Shown: positions 16,420 to 25,207 of the stretch, piece after piece
Position numbering within the stretch: the first letter of the stretch is position 1
Layout: the number at the start of each line of letters is the position of its first letter
Assembly (NCBI GenBank): GCA_047972265.1
Contig: JBKEAM010000010.1
Location: 1 to 41,959 of the forward strand
Direction of reading: 5' to 3'
DNA: 41,959 nt
Source: JAAYCI01 sp047972265
GTDB taxonomy: Bacteria; Bacillota; Clostridia; Oscillospirales; Ruminococcaceae
The notes under the pieces: model-generated
Told to the model about the DNA's origin: nothing
Databases searched by the model: none
Seen by the model: only the letters and a program-made list of their open reading frames with translations
Program-made: the position numbers and the translations under genes

Positions 16420-17253
16420 ATGAGTAAAACCGTTTTGGTTATACTGGACGGCTGCGGCTACGCCCTTGCCAAAGAAAACTGTGGTTTTTTAGAGCATATG
16501 GCAGAGTGCGGGCAGGCCGCAAAGTACAAAGTAAACAGCGAGCTGCCCAGCATGAGCCGCCCCCTATACGCCACCCTGCTTAGCGGGCTGCCGGTACACC
16601 GCCACGGCATTGTAAATAATATGGTAACCTGCCCCTTACAGGCGCAAAATATATTTAGCCTTTGCCAAAACGCAGGGCTTACCACCGCCGCGGCGGCCTA
16701 CCACTGGATGTGCGAACTGTTTGTGCGCACCCCCTTTGCCCCGGTGCAGGACCGTTTTATTTTAAACAGTGATGCCGCCATACAAAACGGCATATATTAT
16801 TTTGAGGATGATTACCCCGACAGCCATCTGTTTGCCGATGCCCTGTTTTTAACCGAATACTGCAAGCCCGATTTTTTGCTGGTGCACAGCATGAACATAG
16901 ATGACCAAGGGCATAAGCACTGCGGCGGCAGTAGGCAGCAGGCGGCAGCCGCCCTAAAAGCGGATGTTATTTTATCTTCGGCCATTCCGCACTGGCAGCA
17001 GCAGGGCTACAACATTGTGGTAACGGCAGACCACGGCATGAACGAAAACGGCCTGCACGGCGGCAACAGCCCCTTGCAGCGTGAGGTACCGCTGTACCTG
17101 TTTGGCAGCGGCATTGCCCTGCTTGGTCGTAAAGACCCGGCTATTAGCCAGTTGGCAATAGCCCCCCTGCTGTGCAGGCTGCTGGGCATTTTGCCCGCCC
17201 CCGATATGCAGACCTTTGAGGAGTTGGAGGTTGATTTTTTTGACAAAGCTTAA
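16420..17253 (+). CDS. Alkaline-phosphatase-superfamily phosphohydrolase (cytosolic)
   Basis: Predicted metal-dependent phosphoesterase or phosphonate hydrolase, 277 residues, with no signal peptide. It carries the superfamily metal and nucleophile positions: D10 in LDGCG, the nucleophile region ELPSMSRPLYATLLSG (S44 or S46), D161/D162 and H165 in NIDDQGHKH, D204-H205 in ADHG and H213 in LHGG. ATG 16420 follows TAGGAG. It lies inside an ABC importer operon, upstream of the permeases, so it probably processes the imported compound in the cytoplasm. It is shorter than classical PhnA phosphonoacetate hydrolase (about 400 residues), so that assignment should not be made. Its stop overlaps the start of the next gene. 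Confidence 0.82.
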   Translation: MSKTVLVILDGCGYALAKENCGFLEHMAECGQAAKYKVNSELPSMSRPLYATLLSGLPVHRHGIVNNMVTCPLQAQNIFSLCQNAGLTTAAAAYHWMCELFVRTPFAPVQDRFILNSDAAIQNGIYYFEDDYPDSHLFADALFLTEYCKPDFLLVHSMNIDDQGHKHCGGSRQQAAAALKADVILSSAIPHWQQQGYNIVVTADHGMNENGLHGGNSPLQREVPLYLFGSGIALLGRKDPAISQLAIAPLLCRLLGILPAPDMQTFEELEVDFFDKA

Positions 17254-18097
17254 AAGCCGTACTTATCTGCTGGCACTGCTGCCCTTTGTGTTTATTGTAC
17301 TTGTGTTTGAGCTTGTGCCCCTTGCCACAGTGGTACTGCGCAGCTTTTTCCCCACCGGAGAAATTGGCTTTACGCTGGAGCATTTTGCAAGCATTTTTAC
17401 CAAAAAGCTGTACCGAGACGCCGTTATTAACAGTGTATTATTGGCGCTTGCCAGCGCCTTAATAGGCATTGTGGCAGCCTTTTTTGGTGCAAAGGCCGCT
17501 TATCATTCCTCGGGGCGGGCGCGCAGCTTTTTTATGAGCATATTAAACATGACAAGCAACTTTGCGGGCATTCCGCTTGCCTTTTCGTACATCATCTTAC
17601 TGGGCAGTACCGGTGTACTGGTGCTGCTGGGCAAAAGCTGGGGCATACAGGCGCTGGCCGGGTACAATGTATATTCTTTTAGCGGGTTGCTGCTTACCTA
17701 TATTTATTTTCAAATTCCGCTTGCCACCATTTTGCTCATCCCCGCTTTTGACGCCCTGCATAAAGAATGGCGCGAATCGGTAAATTTATTGGGTGGAGGC
17801 AGCTACACCTATTGGGTGCGGGTGGGTATACCCGTACTGCTGCCCAGCCTGCTTGGCACATTAAGCATTTTGTTTAGCAATGCCATTGCCGCCTATGCCA
17901 CCGCCTACGCCCTTTTGGGGGGTAATTACTCGCTGCTGCCCATACGTATATCAGAGCAATTTGCAGGCGATGTGGTACAGCACAAAGAGTTTGGCAGCGC
18001 CCTTGCTGTGATGTTAATGCTGCTAATGGTATTGGCAACCACCCTTAACAACCATCTGCTAAAAAAAAGCAGCGCTAAGGAGGGCGGCAATGGATAA
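17240..18097 (+). CDS. ABC transporter permease 1 (PhnU/FbpB-type)
   Basis: Integral membrane subunit with about six transmembrane helices and 285 residues. The cytoplasmic EAA-type loop is visible near residues 185-205 (ESVNLLGGGSYTYWVRVGIPVLLPS). The preferred start is TTG at 17240, nine bases after GGAGG (17226-17230); it overlaps the hydrolase gene by 14 nt, implying translational coupling. Upstream in-frame TTG codons (17216, 17231) are poorly placed relative to the ribosome binding site. It pairs with the following permease. Confidence 0.85.
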   Translation: MTKLKSRTYLLALLPFVFIVLVFELVPLATVVLRSFFPTGEIGFTLEHFASIFTKKLYRDAVINSVLLALASALIGIVAAFFGAKAAYHSSGRARSFFMSILNMTSNFAGIPLAFSYIILLGSTGVLVLLGKSWGIQALAGYNVYSFSGLLLTYIYFQIPLATILLIPAFDALHKEWRESVNLLGGGSYTYWVRVGIPVLLPSLLGTLSILFSNAIAAYATAYALLGGNYSLLPIRISEQFAGDVVQHKEFGSALAVMLMLLMVLATTLNNHLLKKSSAKEGGNG

Positions 18098-18875
18098 GCA
18101 TAAAAAGAAGAACGGCTCTTTGGTGGTTATTGTTTTGTTTTGCGTTTATCTGCTTTTGCCGTTGTTTCTCACCTTTTTATACTCGGTATTTACCCAGTGG
18201 ACAAGCCTTGTGCCGCAGGGGTTTACCTTGCAGTTTTACGTGCAGCTTTTTACCAGTGAAGGTTTTTTGCTGCCCCTTTTGCGCACTGTTATTATTAGCA
18301 TTGTGCCGGTGGTGCTTTGCACCATAGCCATGCTTATGGCTATGTATGTGGTTGTGGTATACCACCCCCGATGGGAAAAGTATGTGCAAATTGCCTGCAC
18401 CATCCCCTATGCTTTGCAGGGCATTATACTTGCCATTAGCGTGGTATCGCTTTACTCGGGCATGCCGCTGCCTTTTTCTAACCGCATATTAATGCTTACC
18501 GGCACCTACTGCGTGCTGGTGCTGCCCTACATATACCGCGGCATACGCAACAGCCTAAACACCATAAACGCATTGCAGCTAATACAGGCCGCCCAGCTAT
18601 TGGGGGCAGGCAAGCTACAAGCCTACCTTAGGGTGGTGGTACCCAATATACGCAGCGGCATTACGGTATCTGCCATGCTGGGTATGGCCATTTTGTTTGG
18701 AGATTTTGTGGTGGTAAATATTATTGGCGGCAGCTACTACGAAACCGCGCAAATGCACCTGTACAAAATTATGTTCCGCTCGGGGCAACTTTCTAGCGCG
18801 GTAATTGTGGTGTTGTTTGCCGTAACGCTGATAATATCGGGCAGCGTATTTTTTAAAAGAAAGGGCAAAAAATAA
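18090..18875 (+). CDS. ABC transporter permease 2 (PhnV/FbpB-type)
   Basis: Second membrane subunit, 261 residues, about six helices. The EAA-type loop is near residues 168-188 (AAQLLGAGKLQAYLRVVVPN). ATG 18090 follows AAGGAGGGCGGCA and overlaps the previous gene by eight bases. Its own stop TAA overlaps the ATG of the ATPase gene (TAATG, 18873-18877). The reading frame is intact. Confidence 0.87.
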   Translation: MDKHKKKNGSLVVIVLFCVYLLLPLFLTFLYSVFTQWTSLVPQGFTLQFYVQLFTSEGFLLPLLRTVIISIVPVVLCTIAMLMAMYVVVVYHPRWEKYVQIACTIPYALQGIILAISVVSLYSGMPLPFSNRILMLTGTYCVLVLPYIYRGIRNSLNTINALQLIQAAQLLGAGKLQAYLRVVVPNIRSGITVSAMLGMAILFGDFVVVNIIGGSYYETAQMHLYKIMFRSGQLSSAVIVVLFAVTLIISGSVFFKRKGKK

Positions 18876-19891
18876 TGGCCTATATTGAATTTGAAAAGAT
18901 ACAAAAAAACTTTGGCAGCAACGCCGTATTGCAGGGCATTGATTTAAGCGTGCAAAAGGGCGATATGGTTACCCTGCTGGGGCCTTCGGGCTGCGGCTAA
19001 AGCACCCTGCTGCGCTGCCTTGCGGGGCTGGAAGAAGTAAGCGGCGGGCGCATTTTGCTGGACGGCGAAGACATTACCCACAAAAGCCCTAAAGAGCGCA
19101 AGATTGGCATGGTGTTTCAGCAGTACAGCCTATTCCCTAACATGAGCGTATTTAACAACATTGCCTTTGGCCTTAGCTTGCAAAAGCGCCCCGCTGCCGA
19201 GGTACGGATGCTGGTAGAGGATGCCATACACATGGTGGAGCTAAACGGCAAAGAAAACGAGTACCCGCGCCATCGTTCGGGCGGGCAGCAGCAAAGGGTG
19301 GCCCTTGCCCGCAGCCTTGTTATGCGACCCAAGGTACTGCTTTTGGACGAGCCACTGTCTGCCATAGATGCAAAGCTGCGCAAAAACTTGCAGCTGCGCA
19401 TTAAAGAAATACAGCGCGAGCTTGGCATTACCTGCATATTTGTTACCCACGACCAAGACGAAGCGCTGATTATGAGCGATGTAATACACCTGTTTAACGA
19501 GGGGCATATAGAGCAAAGCGGTGCCCCCATAGAGCTGTACACCAGCCCCAAAACCCGCTTTGCGGCAGAGTTTATTGGCAACTACAACCTTTTAGAAAAA
19601 GATTGTTTTGCCGCTATGGTAAAAAACAGCAGCCTTACTACCGCCATTGCTATACGCCCCGAGGCCATTGATGTGGTAACACAGCCACTGCACGAAGAAG
19701 AGGGCTATTACATACTACCCGCCACAGTGCAGCACTACATACCCCACGGCAATGTACTGCGCTACACAGTGCTGGTAGAGGGCGTAAAGCTGCACGCCGA
19801 TGTTTTGTTTAGAAGTTTTAAATTATTTGAGCCGGGTCAAAATGTATTTTTGGTGCTGGAAAAGCGCAATTGCCTGCCCATATCCCATTAA
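18875..19891 (+). pseudogene. ABC transporter ATPase (PotA/PhnT type) with a stop codon at the Walker A lysine
   Basis: ATPase of this importer; full reading frame 338 codons. It starts at ATG 18875, coupled to the permease stop. The first 41 codons encode a normal N-terminus and GPSGCG; the next codon, where the Walker A lysine (AAA) should be, is TAA at 18998-19000; then STLLRCLAG continues in the same frame. Downstream are the Q-loop MVFQQYSLFPN, a variant signature RSGGQQQRVALARSL, Walker B VLLLDEPLSAID, H-loop VTHDQDEA and a C-terminal TOBE-like domain. Restart at 19055 would lack Walker A and could not hydrolyse ATP. As read, the transporter is inactive unless another ATPase serves it. 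The signature begins RSGG instead of LSGG, a second oddity. Confidence 0.88.
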
Positions 19892-20135
19892 ACAAGCGTC
19901 TTTACTCCCCTGATCTCCTTTTCAAAATATCGTTAATATGTTATAAAGTTAATTGGGCCAAAAATAACCCTGCGTTTGGCAAGCCCTATTTGCCTGCACC
20001 AATGCGGTGTAAATGCTTTTCACAGTGGTAAAACAGCCCTATGGATGGCTTTATACATACACTGGCATGCTTATAAAATGCCGGGTTGTTTTAAGCCAAA
20101 CACAACGATAACACTTGAAACTGGGGGATATTGCA

Positions 20136-20933
20136 ATGAAGCTACGCAGCTCTGGCATTATAGCGCTTATTATTGTTTTGCTTTTACTTATGAACGGATT
20201 GTCGACCTCATATACAAATACACCGCCCAAACCTAAACCCGACCCAGACCCAATCCCGCCGGTAATTGAGCAGGGGTATAATATTGGCACGCCCGGTGTA
20301 TCTGCAACCGACTCGGAAGCGCTTGGCTGGGGGCCCAGCAAGATGCCCGCCGTTGTTTCTGTTCTTTCTGCCGATCAGCTTTCACCTGCTGGCATTCAGT
20401 TTATTAACCACGGAGCCGCCACCTTTGCCCCGCAGGAGATAAATATTTGGAAAGTATACCCAGACGGCAGTAAAACCTCCGAAGTGGACGTAATGGACGG
20501 TCGTACCTCTATGCTTATATTTATGACCTACCTTAGCTCTACCGACCCTGCGGACATAGACCCCGAGGAAGGAAAAAGCGAAACCGAGGCAGGCATTGGC
20601 ACCGGCAGCACATTGTCTGACTTACTGGCGGCTTACGGAAATGCCACCGGCTGCGACATTACCCAGATTGACGGTACCAGCTACAAACAGGTAACCCTGG
20701 CACAATACCTTACCAGCCCCGATAGTGACCTGAACGATTTTGCCATACTGCTGTATGTGGGCGACATTGACGGAAAGGCCATTGCAGACCCCAACGTTAC
20801 GGCAAACCTTGTTGCCATGAACGAGGATGCCCCCGTTACCCTAACACTGCATAAAATGCTTATTTTGGTACAGGATGGCGAAGTGTTTTCTATTTATGTT
20901 TCGCGCCGGCAGTACGGGCCGGATGCGGACTGA
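20136..20933 (+). CDS. Exported protein of unknown function
   Basis: A 265-residue protein with an N-terminal hydrophobic segment (about residues 6-22) that could be a signal anchor or uncleaved signal peptide, followed by a proline-rich linker (PPKPKPDPDPIPP). The rest is an acidic extracellular-type region without cysteine pairs or motifs I recognise. ATG 20136 follows GGGGGAT; a TTG 21 bases earlier is a less likely start. It is monocistronic, ending at a strong terminator. No function is proposed. Confidence 0.7.
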   Translation: MKLRSSGIIALIIVLLLLMNGLSTSYTNTPPKPKPDPDPIPPVIEQGYNIGTPGVSATDSEALGWGPSKMPAVVSVLSADQLSPAGIQFINHGAATFAPQEINIWKVYPDGSKTSEVDVMDGRTSMLIFMTYLSSTDPADIDPEEGKSETEAGIGTGSTLSDLLAAYGNATGCDITQIDGTSYKQVTLAQYLTSPDSDLNDFAILLYVGDIDGKAIADPNVTANLVAMNEDAPVTLTLHKMLILVQDGEVFSIYVSRRQYGPDAD

Positions 20934-20945
20934 ATTAATTATGCA

Positions 20946-20985
20946 AAACCCGGTACAGGCTTTACCTGTACCGGGTTTACTTTTA
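20946..20985 (+). terminator. Rho-independent terminator
   Basis: AAACCCGGTACAGG (20946-20959) pairs perfectly over 14 bp with 20965-20978 around CTTTA, followed by ACTTTTATTT. Confidence 0.93.
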
Positions 20986-21037
20986 TTTATGATTTATTGG
21001 AGGCATTTGAGGGGCTTTGTTTAAAAATGCGTATAAC

Positions 21038-21071
21038 GTAGCAAAAGCACTGCGAGTGAAACTTTTGCTAC
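21038..21071 (-). terminator. Hairpin downstream of the pyrophosphatase-like gene
   Basis: GTAGCAAAAG and CTTTTGCTAC are perfectly complementary, extended by CACT/AGTG around GCG with a three-base bulge. It lies 20 bp after the minus-strand gene at 21091. On that strand it is followed by GTTATACGCATTTTT, so it may be a weak terminator. Confidence 0.55.
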
Positions 21072-21090
21072 CCATCCTTTGCCCAACTGC

Positions 21091-21423
21091 CTACCCGCAC
21101 AAGATTTGAGATTTAAAAAACCGCTCTATAAAAAGGGTTTGGCGGTATATATCCTCTTCGGTATAAAAGGAATCCTCAGGGGCAAGCACCCATATTTCTT
21201 TGCCGTTTTCGCGCCGTATTATGCCTTTTACTACCCCTTTAAAACTTTCTACCGGGATGGTTACACCTAATAGGTACGCCTCTTGTTCTTCGTTTTGGGC
21301 AGTAAAAAAGCTCGGCACATACCCATAATTTACCGGGTAGGGCATATCTGCATAATCCGGGTGTATTTTACCCAGCTGGCGGTTTATTTTTACGGTAACG
21401 TGCTTGCCAATACTGCTTGACAT
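21091..21423 (-). CDS. Small inorganic-pyrophosphatase-like protein
   Basis: A 110-residue protein resembling the short Firmicute relatives of family I inorganic pyrophosphatase (pattern YPVNYGYVPSFFT, then AYLLGV and a basic C-terminal half). It lacks the DGDPLD active-site segment present in the full-length Ppa elsewhere in this window, so real pyrophosphatase activity is doubtful. ATG 21423 is seven bases from AGGA; the adjacent ATG at 21426 is the alternative. It follows the two-component operon on the same strand, 124 bp away. Confidence 0.7.
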   Translation of the reverse strand: MSSSIGKHVTVKINRQLGKIHPDYADMPYPVNYGYVPSFFTAQNEEQEAYLLGVTIPVESFKGVVKGIIRRENGKEIWVLAPEDSFYTEEDIYRQTLFIERFFKSQILCG

Positions 21424-21546
21424 CATACTATCCTACCTTTGTAAATGTATTTGGCAAAGCCCCCGCAAGAGCGGCATTACAGCATATAAATGTACTGCTT
21501 TATAAAACGATTGCACAGCAAGTTCGACTTCACTTTGGCTGCCACA

Positions 21547-22554
21547 TTATTTTGCCCTTGTGTGCAGGCAAATGGTAAAGCACGCCCCCTTTGGGGGTGC
21601 ATTTTGCGCCGTAAGCTGCGCGCCCTGCGCCATTAGTATCGATTTTGCCAGCGCCAGCCCAATGCCCACACCCTCGCTTTGGGTATGTGCACTGCTGCCC
21701 CTGTAAAAGCGTTCAAACAGGCGGGGCAGATCTTCTTCGGCAAAGCCGGGACCTTCATCCTGTATTTGCAGGCTGGTATGCAGGGGTGTTTGGCGGCAGT
21801 TTACATACACCGTTTTGCCGGGCGGGGTGTGTTCTACCGCATTTTTTAAAAGGTTGCATACAGCTTCGGCCGTCCATTCGGCATCGCCCACCCACACAAG
21901 GCTGCGGGGGCACTCTACCTGTATGGCTACGCCACGCTGCTCTGCCAGCGGCAGTATGGGCTGGGCCGCGCGGCTTATAACCGTGTGCAGCACCAATTGC
22001 TTTTTTTGGAAGGGCACCACGCCCGCATCTAAGCGAGAAAGGCGCAAAAGAGAATCCACCAGCCAGCGCAGGCGCTCGAGCTGGGTTTCGATACGGTGCA
22101 CAAAGTTTTTGCGTTTTTCTTCCGGCAGGGCATCGCTTTGCAGCGCATCGCACATAACCAGCAGCCCGGTAAGGGGTGTTTTTATCTGGTGAGAAATATC
22201 CGAAAGCGCCACAGAAAGATGAGTTTTGTCCCGCCGCAATTGTTCTGACTGGCCCGCATAGGCCGAAAGCACCTTGTACAAATCGTTGCGCAGGATGCTA
22301 AGCTCTCCCTCGCGGTTGGTGCGCAGCGGCAGCACCGGCCCACCCTGTATGGCTGCATTTACCTGTGCGCTTAGCAGCAGTATTTGGCGGTAGCGCCACC
22401 GGGTAAACAGCAGCCCCCAAAGGCACAGCAGCGTACAAAATACCCCGCATACAATTGCCCCCGGCAAGCCTGCCGCAAGGCCGCCTGTCAGCGTGCCCGC
22501 CGCTGTAAGAGACAGTGCAACGGCACTGTACAGCAGTATTTCTTTATTGCGCAT
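21547..22554 (-). CDS. Sensor histidine kinase
   Basis: Membrane sensor of a two-component system, 335 residues. Two adjacent N-terminal helices (about 8-50) with almost no extracytoplasmic loop suggest sensing within the membrane or through a partner protein. The dimerisation box is LSDISHQIKTPL with phospho-acceptor H122. ATP-binding motifs follow: N box NLLKNAVEHT, G1 DEGPGF, F box LFERFYRG and G2 GVGIGLALAKS. ATG 22554 overlaps the end of the response-regulator gene by 11 nt and uses GGAGGT inside it. Confidence 0.93.
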   Translation of the reverse strand: MRNKEILLYSAVALSLTAAGTLTGGLAAGLPGAIVCGVFCTLLCLWGLLFTRWRYRQILLLSAQVNAAIQGGPVLPLRTNREGELSILRNDLYKVLSAYAGQSEQLRRDKTHLSVALSDISHQIKTPLTGLLVMCDALQSDALPEEKRKNFVHRIETQLERLRWLVDSLLRLSRLDAGVVPFQKKQLVLHTVISRAAQPILPLAEQRGVAIQVECPRSLVWVGDAEWTAEAVCNLLKNAVEHTPPGKTVYVNCRQTPLHTSLQIQDEGPGFAEEDLPRLFERFYRGSSAHTQSEGVGIGLALAKSILMAQGAQLTAQNAPPKGACFTICLHTRAK

Positions 22555-23227
22555 TGTTTACCTCCAGCCGGTACCCAAGACCGCGCACCGTAACAATGCT
22601 TACCGCCGGCGCGGCGCCTGCCAGTTTTTCTCTCAGGCGTTTAATGGCTACGCTAAGGGTATTATCGTTTACAAAAGTTTCGTCCGTATCCCAAATATTC
22701 TCCAGCAATTGCACCCTGCTAAAAAGCTGCCCCGGCCGCTGAGAGAGCACCACCAGCAGGCGGTACTCTATAGCCGAAAGGGCAAGCACCTCGCCGCCAA
22801 GGCGTACCTCGGCACGCTCCGGCAGCAGAGTTAGGGCACCCATGCGTATTTCGCCCAGCGCCTGCTGGGCAGTACGCCGCAGTATATTGTTGATGCGGCT
22901 AAGCAGCTCGCGCACCCTAAAGGGTTTTGTTATATAGTCCTGCGCGCCCATATCCAACCCCATTACCACATTGGCTTCGTCATCCCGCGCGGTTAAAAAC
23001 ACCGCCGGGGTTTTGCCTGTTTGTGCCGCATGCCTAAACACATCATACCCGCTGCCGTCGGGCAGCGAGATGTCGAGCAGCAGCAAATCGAACCCCAGCC
23101 CCTGCATACTGCCTATGGCAGCCGCACAAGTGGCGGCATGGGTTACAGTATGCCCCGCTTCCTGCAAGGTATACACCAGCCCCTCGGCAATGTCACGGTC
23201 GTCCTCTAACAGCAAAATACAAGCCAC
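22544..23227 (-). CDS. OmpR-family response regulator
   Basis: DNA-binding response regulator, 227 residues. The receiver domain has acidic residues E8-D9-D10, phosphorylation site D52 (LLLLDISLPDG) and K101 (ITKPF). A winged-helix output domain occupies about 125-222. The start is GTG 23227 preceded by GGGGAGG. The kinase gene overlaps its end. A GTGAC-N6-GTCAC palindrome just upstream overlaps the likely -35 region, suggesting autoregulation. Regulated genes are not adjacent; the ABC exporter operon carries similar half-sites. Confidence 0.94.
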   Translation of the reverse strand: MACILLLEDDRDIAEGLVYTLQEAGHTVTHAATCAAAIGSMQGLGFDLLLLDISLPDGSGYDVFRHAAQTGKTPAVFLTARDDEANVVMGLDMGAQDYITKPFRVRELLSRINNILRRTAQQALGEIRMGALTLLPERAEVRLGGEVLALSAIEYRLLVVLSQRPGQLFSRVQLLENIWDTDETFVNDNTLSVAIKRLREKLAGAAPAVSIVTVRGLGYRLEVNNAQ

Positions 23228-23284
23228 AGCGGTTTCCTCCCCGGCTTTTATGCTTATATTTTACCATGTTGCGCCATTCTCTGT

Positions 23285-23302
23285 CGTGACCAATTTGTCA
23301 CG
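23285..23302 (-). promoter_or_regulatory. Palindrome upstream of the response-regulator gene
   Basis: CGTGAC-CAATTT-GTCACG is a perfect 6+6 inverted repeat about 60 bp upstream of the GTG start. On the minus strand an extended -10, TGGTAAAAT, lies closer to the gene, so the palindrome overlaps the -35 region. It is a candidate autoregulatory site. Confidence 0.5.
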
Positions 23303-23550
23303 CAATTATTGCCAAACCATAAACAATTGTTATTATTGGCATTTTATAGCTGTATACTAAATTATATTTACAGTTTAAATGCTATGCTTTTATACGATTG
23401 GCATAGTAGCAAAAACCGTTGCAGCAGGGCTTATACGGCTGTAAAATACCGTTGGAATATGGCAGATTTACCTGCCTTATTTGCATTTTAGCCATAAGCG
23501 GCACATCTTGCATTGTGCCTTGCGCACTTGGCTTGCCGCATTATGCTGCC
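23303..23550. other. Intergenic region between the two-component operon and glyS, nothing coding seen
   Basis: AT-rich spacer without a plausible gene. It contains an imperfect inverted repeat GCTATGC/GCATAG at 23381-23406. I see no T-box or other leader. Confidence 0.5.
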
Positions 23551-23558
23551 AATAAAAT

Positions 23559-23593
23559 ACGCGCCCCGGCAGCAGATGGCTGACAGGGCGCGT
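23559..23593 (-). terminator. glyS terminator
   Basis: ACGCGCCC (23559-23566) and GGGCGCGT (23586-23593) form an 8-bp stem with an inner CAGC/GCTG pairing. On the minus strand it is followed by ATTTTATT. It lies about 20 bp after the glyS stop codon. Confidence 0.75.
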
Positions 23594-23614
23594 TTATTGA
23601 GTACTTTATTGGGT

Positions 23615-24997
23615 TTAGAAAGAGGTTTTTTCGTCCAGCCACACTTCTACTTGATCTATAGGCAGGCGAATTTGCTCCATACTATCCCTATCGCGGATGG
23701 TAACGCTTGCATCGGTTTCGGAGTCGAAATCGTAGGTGATGCAGAAAGGGGTACCAATTTCGTCTTGCCGGCGGTAACGCTTGCCGATAGAGCCGGTTTC
23801 GTCGTAATCTACCATAAAGCGCTTAGAAAGCTGGGTAAACAGCTTGTCGGCACCCTCGCCCAATTTTTTAGACAGGGGCAGAATGGCGGCCTTAAACGGA
23901 GCAAGGTACGGGTGCAGGCGCATTACCACACGCTTATCCTCTTTGCCATCGGCAGAAAGGTCTTCTTCATCGTATGCCTCTACCAGCAGGGCAAGCGCCA
24001 CACGGTCTGCCCCAAGCGAGGGCTCTACCACATAGGGCACGTAATGCTCGTTGGTTTCGGGGTCAAAGTATTCCTGCGCTTTGCCAGAGTGGTCGTTGTG
24101 GCGACCCAAATCGTAATCGGTGCGGTCTGCAATGCCCCACAGCTCTCCCCAGCCAAATGGGAAGAGATACTCTATATCGGTGGTAGCCTTAGAGTAGAAA
24201 GACAGTTCATCCGCCTCGTGGTCGCGCAGGCGCATATTGTCCTCTTGAATACCAAGGTTAATCAGCCAGTTTTTGCAAAATTCTTTCCAGTAGGCAAACC
24301 ATTCAAGGTCTGTATCCGGCTTGCAGAAAAATTCGCACTCCATCTGCTCAAACTCGCGGGTACGGAAAGTAAAGTTGCCGGGGGTGATTTCGTTGCGAAA
24401 CGCCTTGCCCACCTGACATACGCCAAAGGGGATTTTGCGGCGGGTGGTGCGCTGAATGGCGCTAAAGTTTACAAAAATACCCTGTGCGGTTTCGGGGCGC
24501 AGGTAAACCTCGTTTTTAGCGTCCTCGGTAACGCCCATAAAGGTTTTAAACATCAGGTTAAACTTACGGATATCGGTAAAATCAATTTTGCCGCAGTTGG
24601 GGCAGGCAATGGCGTGATCTTTAATATAGGTTTGCATATCTTCAAAGGTCATGCCGTTGGGGTTGCCGCCCTGTGCTTCTATCAATTGGTCGGCTCTATA
24701 GCGGGTTTTGCAAGCACGGCAATCCATAAGCGGGTCCGAAAATCCGCCCACATGGCCGGTGGCTACCCAAACTTCGGGGTTCATTAAAATGGCACTGTCC
24801 AGCCCTACGTTGGTGGGGCTTTCTTGTACAAATTTTTTCCACCATGCTTTTTTAACGTTGTTTTTAAATTCTACGCCCAGCGGGCCGTAATCCCACGTAT
24901 TGGCAAGGCCGCCGTAAATTTCGCTGCCAGGGAAAATAAAGCCCCTGTTGCGGCAAAGCGCTGTAATGGTATCCATTGTTTTTTGGCTGTTTTGCAT
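23615..24997 (-). CDS. glyS: Glycyl-tRNA synthetase, alpha2 (single-chain) type
   Basis: Attaches glycine to tRNA-Gly in the cytoplasm. The 460-residue class II enzyme is the homodimeric type used by most Firmicutes outside those with alpha2beta2 GlyRS. Class II motifs are visible: LRPETAQGIFVNF near residue 178 (motif 2 region FRNEITPGNFTFRTREFEQME) and motif 3 GADRVALALL. Two CxxC pairs (CRACK and CPNCGK) form a zinc-binding insertion. A C-terminal anticodon-binding domain follows. The start is ATG 24997, six bases after GGAGGA; the longer frame upstream has no ribosome binding site. No T-box leader is visible. Confidence 0.95.
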   Translation of the reverse strand: MQNSQKTMDTITALCRNRGFIFPGSEIYGGLANTWDYGPLGVEFKNNVKKAWWKKFVQESPTNVGLDSAILMNPEVWVATGHVGGFSDPLMDCRACKTRYRADQLIEAQGGNPNGMTFEDMQTYIKDHAIACPNCGKIDFTDIRKFNLMFKTFMGVTEDAKNEVYLRPETAQGIFVNFSAIQRTTRRKIPFGVCQVGKAFRNEITPGNFTFRTREFEQMECEFFCKPDTDLEWFAYWKEFCKNWLINLGIQEDNMRLRDHEADELSFYSKATTDIEYLFPFGWGELWGIADRTDYDLGRHNDHSGKAQEYFDPETNEHYVPYVVEPSLGADRVALALLVEAYDEEDLSADGKEDKRVVMRLHPYLAPFKAAILPLSKKLGEGADKLFTQLSKRFMVDYDETGSIGKRYRRQDEIGTPFCITYDFDSETDASVTIRDRDSMEQIRLPIDQVEVWLDEKTSF

Positions 24998-25158
24998 GTA
25001 TAGTCCTCCACCCAATGTTTGATAATCGTATACTATTGTACGGCGTGGCACTTGGCACTGTCAAGCCAAAAGGGCCGCCATGCCCGCTTTATTGCTTTTA
25101 TAGGGCACTCCGGTAAAGTTTTGCGGCAAAAAATATGGTAAATTGCCTGTTTGCTTGT

Positions 25159-25190
25159 AAAAAAAGGGCCTTTTGCCAAATGGCAAAAGG
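25159..25190 (-). terminator. ppa terminator
   Basis: CCTTTTGCC and GGCAAAAGG (25169-25177, 25182-25190) pair around a 4-nt loop; on the minus strand CC and seven T residues follow. Confidence 0.92.
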
Positions 25191-25207
25191 TCTTTTAATT
25201 CTTACTC

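Noticed and set aside
16420..17253. Phosphonoacetate hydrolase (PhnA)
   Set aside because: The protein is much shorter and only superfamily motifs match; a specific substrate cannot be claimed.
21091..21423. Calling the short protein a second functional Ppa
   Set aside because: The DGDPLD active-site region is absent; only the fold-like N-terminal pattern fits.
23513..24787. A 424-codon open frame on the plus strand opposite glyS
   Set aside because: It is the antisense shadow of a highly conserved synthetase gene, has no ribosome binding site and no recognisable family.
24998..25158. A T-box leader for glyS
   Set aside because: The upstream spacer is too short and no T-box sequence or specifier stem is visible.
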